Assembly (NCBI GenBank): GCA_000727475.1
Contig: KL647319.1
Location: 1,055,189 to 1,119,188, forward strand
DNA length: 64,000 bases
Origin: Sarcocystis neurona
Lineage: Eukaryota; Apicomplexa; Conoidasida; Eucoccidiorida; Sarcocystidae
Reading direction: 5' to 3'
Part shown: positions 63,601 to 64,000 of the stretch, piece by piece
How positions within the stretch are numbered: the stretch's first letter is position 1
Layout: each line of letters opens with the position of its first letter
Program-made: the position numbers and the translations under genes
Notes under the pieces: generated by a model
Databases searched by the model: none
Seen by the model: only the letters and a program-made list of their open reading frames with translations
Told to the model about the DNA's origin: nothing

Positions 63601-64000
63601 CGGGGTAGGGGGAGTTGCAGGAGCAGCAGGTGCCCCCTCCGCTGCTGGAGCCGCCGCGTCGCTGCCGCTGCATGCTTCCCCTCCGTATGGTGTGCCGGAC
63701 TTTGCTGCCGCTGCTGGCGCGGCGGCGCCTGCTGCTGGACTCGCAAGCGGGGCGGCGGGCCAGACATCGCGGCAGCAGCAGCGGAGTATGAAGGAGCCGC
63801 CGCAGACCCGCCTGCTGTATGTCTCGTCTCGTTTCTCGGTGTTCCTTCCCCATCAAGACACAGTCACCGTGTCTCGCACACTTTTCCACCGACGAGGCGA
63901 CTTGCACGCGCTGCTGCCCGAGTCTGCGCGCCGGCTTGCTGCCGCCGAGGTGGGGCTCGCGCTGAGAAAGTACAGGAAAGGTGGTGGTGGAGGAGGCGGC
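2931..64000 (+). CDS. VPS13: Giant spliced VPS13-family lipid-transfer protein (partial, runs off the window end)
   Basis: This entry spans the whole predicted gene; the exons are listed separately. The product would be a bridge-like lipid transfer protein of the VPS13 family, acting at organelle contact sites; the function is inferred from the family. Blocks seen in VPS13 order are a YVELWRKKL motif near 9410, repeated alternating hydrophobic beta segments ending in short helices (for example near 28900, 36480, 39710, 40080 and 53500), and VAB-type repeats with a conserved Asn (VQVQN near 57013, LLLKN near 62085) and an 'ILPxSRRSVPL' strand near 59980. Between them lie long Ala/Gln/Ser/Glu/Arg inserts, which expand a core usually of 3,000-4,000 residues to about 11,000 here. 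Junction phases agree along almost the whole chain. Chorein and C-terminal ends are not in view. Alternatives are two or more adjacent gene models, or another bridge-like family such as BLTP2/SABRE, which lacks VAB repeats. Confidence 0.72.
4267..5651. other. Intron A-B with AGATAGATA microsatellite
   Basis: The intron has a GTAAGC donor and a GATTGCTGCAG acceptor. It contains TATATATG and (GATAGATATA)n microsatellite at about 4560-4940 and GC-rich sequence with no supported exon from 4950 to 5650. Both flanking exons are in phase 1. Confidence 0.5.
5652..6074 (+). CDS. VPS13: VPS13-like exon B
   Basis: The exon follows a CTGCAG acceptor and reads [19 protein letters not shown], then an Ala/Glu/Gln insert. 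It ends with [13 protein letters not shown] and [10 protein letters not shown] before a GTGAGG donor. Its start phase matches exon A and its end phase matches exon C. The opening 'L-x-x-L-x-x-L-S' plus the acidic tail resembles the stretch after the first conserved strand in VPS13, where the family has a 'TLxSLSxxTTDxxW'-like segment; that comparison is from memory. The same frame stays open for another 350 bases into the 17-bp minisatellite. The strong GTGAGG donor and the phase match make the shorter exon more likely. Confidence 0.5.
6114..6317. repeat. 17-bp minisatellite, 12 units
   Basis: The unit is AGCAGGTGCAGCAGCAG or ACCAGGTGCAGCAGCAG, with single-base variants. There are twelve tandem copies, directly followed by more CAG repeat to about 6410. 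Because 17 is not a multiple of three, the array is open in all forward frames and each frame gives the same 17-residue peptide cycle ([17 protein letters not shown], permuted). It lies in the predicted intron B-C. Confidence 0.85.
6318..7399. other. Rest of intron B-C: TATATA and CTG-rich tract
   Basis: After the minisatellite come CAG repeat, AT microsatellite at about 6560-6740 and a pyrimidine-rich CTG/CTT tract from 6740. The tract runs into the acceptor TTGCTGCAG at 7399. Leu/Phe/Ser-rich translations of it are not credible membrane proteins. Confidence 0.5.
7400..8291 (+). CDS. VPS13: VPS13-like exon C: N-terminal repeating-groove segment
   Basis: The exon begins [18 protein letters not shown] and continues [20 protein letters not shown]. 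This resembles the post-chorein block of VPS13 where a 'lyKLlxLxxLxVyW' strand pair occurs. An insert of Ala, Arg, Lys, Glu and Ser (about 7555-8130) follows, then a Pro-rich stretch. The exon closes with [20 protein letters not shown] and DLFFMFMKG, a strand leading into an amphipathic helix, as at the end of repeating-groove units. The donor GTAGGT at 8292 precedes an in-frame stop by one base and gives phase 2, which matches the next exon. The highly charged insert is open in other frames too, but only this frame carries the conserved-looking ends. Confidence 0.65.
8292..9372. repeat. Intron C-D with CAG minisatellite and CT-rich tail
   Basis: From about 8400 to 8690 an imperfect minisatellite repeats a core like GCAGAGAAGTGTTGGCAGCAG. 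The following kilobase is GC-rich, then pyrimidine-rich. It ends in a CTG run that forms the acceptor CTGCTGCTGCAG at 9372. Confidence 0.5.
9373..9439 (+). CDS. VPS13: VPS13-like exon D: 67-base micro-exon with YVELWRKKL block
   Basis: The exon encodes [20 protein letters not shown] and ends at a textbook donor, CAG|GTGAGC. VPS13 proteins carry a conserved 'R-x-Y-x-E-x-Y-K-x-K-L' helix in the N-terminal region. This short exon is the clearest N-terminal family marker in the window. Phase 2 in and phase 0 out match exons C and E. The exon is too short to be recognised by length alone; the peptide, both splice sites and the phases carry the case. Confidence 0.65.
9440..11649. other. Intron D-E
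   Basis: The intron contains GC-rich sequence with several GCATGC motifs, a run of 14 G at 9934-9947, AT microsatellite at about 10190-10640, and a CTG/CTT pyrimidine-rich tract from about 10780 to 11590. The tract leads into the acceptor TTTGGCAG at 11649. CTG-run translations are Leu/Cys/Ala-rich in every frame. No exon was supported. Confidence 0.5.
11650..13656 (+). CDS. VPS13: VPS13-like exon E
   Basis: The exon starts [20 protein letters not shown] and continues [18 protein letters not shown]. This matches the VPS13 pattern after the YVELYKxKL helix, where an 'LxxlExxLs...fRxLa' helix follows. A long insert of Glu, Lys, Arg, Ala and Ser lies from 11880 to 12290. Next comes a beta-like segment [16 protein letters not shown], another large Ala/Ser/Arg/Gln insert, and at 13495-13656 [19 protein letters not shown] and [20 protein letters not shown], typical alternating groove strands. 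The acceptor is TTTGGCAG and the donor CAG|GTAATC, both in phase 0. An alternative acceptor at 11686 (TATCAG) would be in the wrong phase for exon D. Confidence 0.7.
13657..14847. repeat. Intron E-F with GGGCTGCT minisatellite
   Basis: From about 13725 to 13990 the intron repeats a degenerate GGGCTGCTCTTGCTGCT unit. AT microsatellite follows at about 14045-14440, then CT-rich sequence. A run of CTG/GGTGCTG at 14755-14847 ends in the acceptor GGTGCAG. Confidence 0.5.
14848..16197 (+). CDS. VPS13: VPS13-like exon F
   Basis: The exon reads [18 protein letters not shown] from its first base, which joins exon E in phase 0. VPS13 proteins have a 'GTLYPxLxxP' segment at this place. Low-complexity inserts rich in Ala, Glu and Gln follow. 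Near the 3' end [20 protein letters not shown] and [13 protein letters not shown] form a new groove strand pair. Two donors keep the phase, GTGGGC at 16159 and GTACGC at 16198; the longer form is given. Downstream the sequence turns into a CT/GT minisatellite that is open but not protein-like. Confidence 0.65.
16198..16751. repeat. Intron F-F2: CT/GT minisatellite
   Basis: The intron is almost entirely TCTCC/TGTGTCTCC repeats. It includes about three tandem copies of a 29-bp unit (CCCCGTGTGTGTGTCTCTTG plus nine bases) at 16482-16567. The acceptor is CTGTCTCCCAG. Confidence 0.65.
16752..16803 (+). CDS. VPS13: Probable 52-base exon F2
   Basis: A CTCCCAG acceptor and a consensus GTGAGT donor enclose an exon reading [17 protein letters not shown], an alternating hydrophobic strand. 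It enters in phase 0, matching exon F, and leaves in phase 1. The next well-supported exon starts in phase 0, so one more small exon is needed in between. Confidence 0.5.
16804..18052. other. Intron region F2-G, may hold one small exon
   Basis: The region is GC-rich with little microsatellite. A possible exon at 17813-17862 has a CCCACAG acceptor and a GTGCTG donor. It reads [17 protein letters not shown] when joined to F2 and would repair the phase mismatch (1 in, 0 out). The donor is weak and an equivalent one sits at 17869. I see nothing else coding here. Confidence 0.3.
18053..18193 (+). CDS. VPS13: VPS13-like exon G
   Basis: The exon reads [20 protein letters not shown], then [19 protein letters not shown] and LNFSHIDL, between a CTATGCAG acceptor and a GTCAGC donor. 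Of the open frames this one has the strong preference for C or G in third codon positions seen in the conserved exons. The start resembles the 'sl..l..FF.p' end of a groove unit in VPS13, before the helix that leads to the 'aP.iiiP' region. Phase 0 out matches exon H. A second open frame ([13 protein letters not shown]...) was rejected because of codon usage and phase. Confidence 0.55.
18194..19901. repeat. Intron G-H: TATATA microsatellites
   Basis: The intron holds AT and TATATG microsatellite at about 18260-18540, 18610-18750 and 18960-19260, with GC-richer unique sequence at 18760-18960 and 19300-19900. It ends with TTTTGTTGCAG. No supported exon was found. Confidence 0.5.
19902..21728 (+). 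CDS. VPS13: VPS13-like exon H
   Basis: The exon begins [20 protein letters not shown], a helix like the one preceding the next groove unit in VPS13. A large Ala, Arg, Glu and Gly insert fills the middle. Near 21087 a perfect copy of the GGTGTACGTACACC palindrome encodes GVRTP. At the 3' end (21535-21728) come [40 protein letters not shown] and LCAVQHFK, classic alternating beta strands of a lipid-transfer groove. The GTGGGC donor at 21729 gives phase 0, the phase of exon I; a later GTAGCA donor at 21748 would not. Confidence 0.7.
21087..21100. repeat. Perfect palindrome copy inside exon H
   Basis: An exact GGTGTACGTACACC lies in the exon H reading frame and encodes Gly-Val-Arg-Thr-Pro within a low-complexity linker. 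Confidence 0.8.
21729..23185. other. Intron H-I
   Basis: TATATA/CACACA microsatellite runs from about 21795 to 22290 and again near 22490-22600. Unique pyrimidine-rich sequence from 22700 ends in the acceptor GGAATTGCAG. No supported exon was found, although several frames are open through 22680-23180. Confidence 0.45.
23186..23738 (+). CDS. VPS13: VPS13-like exon I
   Basis: The exon reads [20 protein letters not shown] and then [18 protein letters not shown]. It continues the beta segment at the end of exon H and then turns, as in VPS13 'l.v.g.lp.l.l.ls' units. Next are [11 protein letters not shown], a Gln/Ala-rich insert, and finally [18 protein letters not shown]. The donor GTAAGT at 23739 is a perfect consensus, and phase 1 matches exon J. 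Confidence 0.65.
23753..24646. repeat. Cluster of seven GGTGTACGTACACC-type palindromes
   Basis: Copies start at 23753, 23880 (exact), 23941, 24082, 24265, 24449 and 24633, all within intron I-J. Several extend to an 18-bp form, GCGGTGTACGTACACCGC, or are followed by CCCAC. The spacing is irregular (about 60-190 bp). Confidence 0.8.
24647..25442. other. Rest of intron I-J
   Basis: Short TATATA microsatellites lie at about 24760-24800 and 25070-25110, with TCTCTGTGTG tracts near 25160-25260. The acceptor GGTCCTGCAG ends at 25442. A short open stretch near 24860 ([11 protein letters not shown]) was not supported as an exon because exons I and J already join in phase. Confidence 0.45.
25443..26473 (+). 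CDS. VPS13: VPS13-like exon J
   Basis: Joined to exon I the sequence reads [19 protein letters not shown], which resembles VPS13 strands of the 'lrPftwyY' type. A Glu/Arg/Ala insert follows. At about 26140-26300 come [35 protein letters not shown] and [14 protein letters not shown], a further groove unit. The donor GTGAGT at 26474 is a full consensus and ends the exon in phase 0. The same frame remains open to 27220 through poly-Gln/Arg sequence, so a longer exon is possible (see findings). Confidence 0.65.
26474..27195. other. Intron J-K, or coding sequence interrupted by a frameshift
   Basis: This 722-base stretch follows a consensus GTGAGT donor but stays open in the exon J frame until 27220, with poly-Gln, Arg and Gly content like the coding inserts. 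The next exon is in a different frame. A run of nine G at 27065-27073 sits exactly where the frames swap. Either this is an unusually coding-like intron or a base is miscounted in the G run. Confidence 0.4.
27196..41367 (+). CDS. VPS13: VPS13-like exon K: single 14.2 kb exon with several groove units
   Basis: One frame is open for about 4,720 codons. It opens [20 protein letters not shown] after a GTGCAG acceptor and closes [15 protein letters not shown] before GTAGAG. Conserved-looking islands sit between long Ala, Gln, Ser, Gly and Pro inserts: 28850-29000 ([26 protein letters not shown]), 29500-29590 ([16 protein letters not shown]), 30535-30625, 31160-31320, 34150-34250 ([20 protein letters not shown]), 35480-35760 (helical), 36350-36560 ([20 protein letters not shown]), 37430-37740, 39580-39800 ([17 protein letters not shown]), 39980-40260 ([20 protein letters not shown]) and 40810-41050. 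Each island has the alternating strand and helix pattern of VPS13 groove repeats. Seven palindrome copies lie inside, six of them in the GVRTP register. A run of 13 G at 33052-33064 is read in frame. The other two frames are broken by stops. Confidence 0.8.
27334..27347. repeat. Palindrome copy in exon K (GVRTP)
   Basis: GGTGTACGTACGCC has one change from the consensus and encodes Gly-Val-Arg-Thr-Pro in frame. Confidence 0.7.
30091..30104. repeat. Palindrome copy in exon K (GVRTP)
   Basis: GGTGTGCGTACACC has one change and encodes Gly-Val-Arg-Thr-Pro in frame, in a Gly-rich linker. Confidence 0.7.
36480..36493. repeat. Palindrome-like word in a conserved strand (VSVHP)
   Basis: GGTGTCTGTACACC is read in a different register from the linker copies, as Val-Ser-Val-His-Pro, inside the conserved groove strand before FCMVDPFLL. 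Resemblance to the palindrome may be coincidence here. Confidence 0.5.
36736..36806. repeat. Two palindrome copies 57 bp apart in exon K
   Basis: GGTGTACGTGCACA (36736) encodes GVRAH and GGTGTACGTTCACC (36793) encodes GVRSP. Both are in the same register as the other linker copies. Confidence 0.65.
40507..40520. repeat. Palindrome copy in exon K (GVRTA)
   Basis: GGTGTACGTACAGC has one change and encodes Gly-Val-Arg-Thr-Ala after an acidic linker. Confidence 0.7.
41218..41231. repeat. Palindrome copy in exon K (GVPTL)
   Basis: GGTGTACCTACACT has two changes and encodes Gly-Val-Pro-Thr-Leu, in the same codon register as the other linker copies. Confidence 0.6.
41368..42104. other. Intron K-L
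   Basis: The intron has CT-rich sequence after the donor, TATATG microsatellite near 41650-41670, 41850-41870 and 41960-41990, and the acceptor TATTCTACAG at 42104. No supported exon was found. Confidence 0.45.
42105..42720 (+). CDS. VPS13: Probable exon L, low complexity
   Basis: The exon joins exon K in phase 0 and reads [20 protein letters not shown], then a long Ala, Ser, Glu and Gln insert. It contains [20 protein letters not shown] and [18 protein letters not shown] before a GTACGT donor (phase 1). No groove strand is obvious, so the support is the open frame, the splice sites and the phase. A competing frame at the 5' end reads [19 protein letters not shown], which is protein-like but stops at about 42230. 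Confidence 0.5.
42721..43084. other. Intron L-L2
   Basis: The intron is CTG and TCTCT-rich, then TATATA microsatellite at 42845-43025, and ends at TATACACAG. I see nothing coding in it. Confidence 0.45.
43085..43455 (+). CDS. VPS13: Candidate exon L2
   Basis: The exon enters in phase 1, matching exon L. It ends with [20 protein letters not shown] at a GTAGGA donor in phase 0. The last 90 bases show the GC-rich third positions of true exons here; the first part is less convincing and another frame is also open. It may be shorter at its 5' end than shown. Confidence 0.4.
43456..43806. other. Intron L2-L3
   Basis: The intron has no clear repeats except a short TGTGTGTG run near 43705-43730. 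The acceptor is GTGCTACCAG. Confidence 0.35.
43807..43947 (+). CDS. VPS13: Candidate exon L3
   Basis: The exon reads [20 protein letters not shown] and [20 protein letters not shown] before GTGGGG. Third positions are mostly C or G, and phases 0 in and 0 out fit the neighbours. The alternative frame ([17 protein letters not shown]...) is longer but has poorer codon usage. Confidence 0.4.
43948..44426. other. Intron L3-L4
   Basis: The intron is purine-rich (AAGAAGAGAAAG) at 43950-44040, then unique sequence with a short TATATG tract. The acceptor is GGGGCACAG. Confidence 0.35.
44427..44687 (+). CDS. VPS13: Candidate exon L4, possibly two small exons
   Basis: 44427-44479 reads [18 protein letters not shown] and is then blocked by a stop. 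44533-44687 reads [20 protein letters not shown] and [17 protein letters not shown] before GTAAAG. If the 53 bases between are spliced out the phases fit on both sides, including exon M, but such an intron would be much shorter than any other here. A different acceptor (ACGCAG, 44522) is also possible. The peptide [11 protein letters not shown] is the most protein-like part. Confidence 0.35.
44688..45876. other. Intron L4-M
   Basis: TATATA microsatellites lie at 44990-45050, 45490-45515 and 45645-45690, the last with a GAGAGAGA run. Palindrome-like words occur at 45167 (GGTGTACAGACACT) and 45329. A possible small exon near 45290-45474 ([18 protein letters not shown]) has good codon usage but no clear acceptor, and it is not needed for phase. 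Confidence 0.4.
45877..48615 (+). CDS. VPS13: VPS13-like exon M
   Basis: The exon enters in phase 1 after TTGCCCAG with [16 protein letters not shown]. Inserts of Ala, Pro, Gly and Ser (one run near 47090-47280 is almost pure Ser/Glu/Asp) separate groove strands: [19 protein letters not shown] at about 46620-46680, then [40 protein letters not shown] and [17 protein letters not shown] at 47455-47665. The 3' end has [19 protein letters not shown] and [15 protein letters not shown]. The donor GTATCC is in phase 1, the phase of exon N. The ATG at 45879 could be mistaken for a gene start, but an acceptor lies directly before it and the phases fit. Confidence 0.68.
48616..50034. other. Intron M-N
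   Basis: TATATA/CATACA microsatellite fills 48690-49160. A CTG/CTTCACTGCTGCTG tract follows from 49230 to 49480 and GC-rich sequence to the acceptor TGGAGCAG. CTG translations in this part are not credible proteins. Confidence 0.5.
50035..50950 (+). CDS. VPS13: VPS13-like exon N
   Basis: Joined to exon M it reads [20 protein letters not shown], then [20 protein letters not shown]. This is a strand pair followed by a long helix, as between VPS13 groove repeats. An Ala/Gln insert with a Lys run follows. A second segment near 50690 reads [20 protein letters not shown] and [14 protein letters not shown], then poly-Gln. The exon ends SHVLNSLEE at a near-perfect AAAG|GTAAGA donor (phase 2). Confidence 0.68.
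50951..51617. other. Intron N-O, CAG-rich
   Basis: From 50950 to about 51400 the intron is packed with AGCAGCAG repeats that look like coding inserts in several frames, but they follow a consensus donor. The tract CTCTCCCGCTGCTTCTCC leads to the acceptor GTGAATAG. A weaker acceptor exists at 51438. Confidence 0.4.
51618..51895 (+). CDS. VPS13: VPS13-like exon O
   Basis: After a short Ala-rich start the exon reads [40 protein letters not shown] and [20 protein letters not shown]. This ordinary, non-repetitive composition is rare in the window and indicates real coding sequence. Phase 2 in and phase 1 out (GTATAT donor in a microsatellite) match exons N and P. I do not recognise a specific VPS13 motif in it. 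Confidence 0.5.
51896..52261. other. Intron O-P
   Basis: TATATA/CATATG microsatellite at 51895-52015 is followed by CTGCTG-rich sequence and the acceptor TTTCGGTAG. A competing acceptor, TTTCGACAG at 52220, would need another phase. Confidence 0.4.
52262..54026 (+). CDS. VPS13: VPS13-like exon P: last groove region before the VAB domain
   Basis: A Ser/Gln/Ala-rich start gives way at about 53320 to long conserved sequence: [96 protein letters not shown] and [19 protein letters not shown]. In VPS13 proteins the segment before VAB has strands of the type 'yyNxxxxxWEpxlEPw', then 'ldlNvTpalxetl'. '[16 protein letters not shown]' and '[15 protein letters not shown]' sit in that order here. The GTAAGT donor ends the exon in phase 2, the phase of exon Q. 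This is one of the best-supported exons. Confidence 0.75.
54075..54560. repeat. 42-bp CTG-rich minisatellite
   Basis: The unit resembles CTCTGCAACTCCTGCTGCGG followed by CGGCTGCTGCCTCGCACGAC and TT. It recurs with divergence about ten times. Forty-two bases keep a single frame, so all frames look open for long stretches (for example a 14-residue cycle with [13 protein letters not shown]). It lies directly behind a consensus donor and is counted as intronic. Confidence 0.7.
54990..55310. repeat. CACATACATA microsatellite
   Basis: The tract is of the CACATACATA type; about eight copies from 55181 to 55260 are perfect or nearly perfect at a 10-bp period, and the rest is more degenerate. Confidence 0.85.
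55384..55702 (+). CDS. VPS13: VPS13-like exon Q
   Basis: Joined to exon P it reads [20 protein letters not shown] and [21 protein letters not shown] Gln/Glu/Ala linker follows, then [20 protein letters not shown] and [12 protein letters not shown] before CAG|GTCAGC. The aromatic strand '[14 protein letters not shown]' looks like the entry of the adaptor-binding (VAB) region; the family assignment rests mainly on position between exons P and R. Phases 2 in and 0 out fit both neighbours. Several frames are open here, but only this one gives the protein-like ends. Confidence 0.65.
55703..56710. repeat. Intron Q-R, CT-rich minisatellite
   Basis: The intron is almost entirely pyrimidine-rich (TCTCTCCGT, GTCTCCCCGTCGACCCGTCGG). 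A longer unit beginning GTCCCGTTCTCGCTGTTTGG recurs at about 56045 and 56188. The acceptor is TTGTTTCTGCAG. Confidence 0.55.
56711..57134 (+). CDS. VPS13: VPS13-like exon R: VAB repeat with conserved Asn
   Basis: The exon reads [34 protein letters not shown], a helix, then [20 protein letters not shown] and [20 protein letters not shown] followed by [13 protein letters not shown]. The VAB repeats of VPS13 share a strand with a conserved Asn before a 'xxxPLxv' turn; [13 protein letters not shown] fits well. The exon is free of homopolymer inserts, so this part of the protein appears constrained. The 3' splice partner is CAG|GCAAGT, a GC donor; phase 1 with it matches exon S. Confidence 0.72.
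57478..57635. repeat. Imperfect tandem duplication, 79-bp unit
   Basis: Two adjacent copies share the cores GCAGAAGGGG, GAACAACG, CGAAGCCTGCAACAAACT and AGAACAGGTTTAG at a 79-base offset, with about a dozen differences. Confidence 0.75.
59298..59832. repeat. Cluster of five GGTGTACGTACACC-type palindromes
   Basis: Copies start at 59298, 59485, 59601, 59669 and 59819 (exact) in intron R-S. The flanks often read GCGG...CCCC or CC(A/G)GA, as in the 23.8-24.6 kb cluster. Confidence 0.8.
59960..60271 (+). CDS. VPS13: VPS13-like exon S: VAB strand with ILPxSRRSVPL
   Basis: Joined to exon R the sequence reads [36 protein letters not shown], a linker, then [20 protein letters not shown] and [14 protein letters not shown]. 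In VPS13 the VAB (SHR-BD) repeats have a 'vlxPGexxpvPlxw' strand; [13 protein letters not shown] is a clear counterpart. The exon is bounded by a long polypyrimidine acceptor and a GTGAGT donor, phase 1 on both sides. It has no homopolymer insert. Confidence 0.75.
60272..61931. other. Intron S-T
   Basis: The intron is pyrimidine-rich with many short open frames, a TGTGTGTG run near 60938-60960, and TATATA microsatellite at 61635-61820. It ends with TTGTTGTTCAGCAG. I see no supported exon. Confidence 0.45.
61932..64000 (+). CDS. VPS13: VPS13-like exon T: further VAB repeats, open at the window end
   Basis: Joined to exon S it reads [19 protein letters not shown] and [20 protein letters not shown], then [20 protein letters not shown] and [12 protein letters not shown]. 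The strand with Asn before 'TLPFHISV' is the hallmark VAB pattern. A 280-residue Arg/Glu/Ala-rich insert follows (62160-62990). Next come [20 protein letters not shown] and [20 protein letters not shown], another VAB strand set, a Gly/Ala insert, and near 63800 [20 protein letters not shown]. There is no stop and no donor before the window ends at a Gly run. A CAGCAG acceptor allows a three-base shift of the start; phase 1 fits exon S only for 61932 or 61929. Confidence 0.75.

Noticed and set aside
2931..64000. BLTP2/SABRE or Csf1-type bridge protein instead of VPS13
   Set aside because: The YVELWRKKL helix and the VAB repeats with conserved Asn belong to VPS13. I saw no GFWDK or APT1-type signature in the window.

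Overview
The window looks like a coccidian apicomplexan chromosome, most likely Eimeria. The evidence is the density of CAG/CTG runs translated as poly-Gln, poly-Ala and poly-Ser inserts, long non-coding stretches of TATATA/CACATA/TATATG microsatellite, abundant GCATGC motifs, GC-rich third codon positions and intron-rich structure. No rRNA, tRNA, insertion sequence or CRISPR array was seen, and no credible gene lies on the minus strand.

I read the window as (almost) one enormous plus-strand gene: a VPS13-family bridge-like lipid transfer protein. Splice sites chosen by eye give exons whose phases match at nearly every junction from 2931 to 64000. They add up to about 33 kb of coding sequence, roughly 11,000 residues, with the gene open at the 3' end. 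Ordered similarity to VPS13 supports the call. First comes a linker normally found after the chorein domain (2931-4266). It is followed by the post-chorein N-terminal region (5652-8291), the short YVELWRKKL block (9373-9439) and the next helix-like and TLYP-like blocks (11650-16197). Then come many repeating-groove beta segments separated by low-complexity inserts (18053-54026), including one uninterrupted 14.2 kb exon (27196-41367). Last are the repeats of the VAB/SHR-BD adaptor-binding domain (55384-64000). The N-terminal chorein cap and the C-terminal APT1/ATG-C/PH parts are not seen and probably lie outside the window. VPS13 proteins form a hydrophobic groove that moves phospholipids between membranes at contact sites; this role is inferred from the family.

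By region: 1-2930 is non-coding microsatellite with a GCATGC cluster; 2931-27195 is a run of small and medium exons with long introns; 27196-41367 is the giant exon; 41368-45876 is a repeat-rich stretch where small exons are hard to place; 45877-54026 holds large exons; 54027-64000 holds VAB exons split by long introns. Introns carry CTG/CAG minisatellites, CT/GT arrays, AT microsatellites and copies of a 14-bp palindrome, GGTGTACGTACACC. That palindrome also occurs in coding exons, where it mostly encodes Gly-Val-Arg-Thr-Pro. All exon boundaries are predictions from sequence alone.
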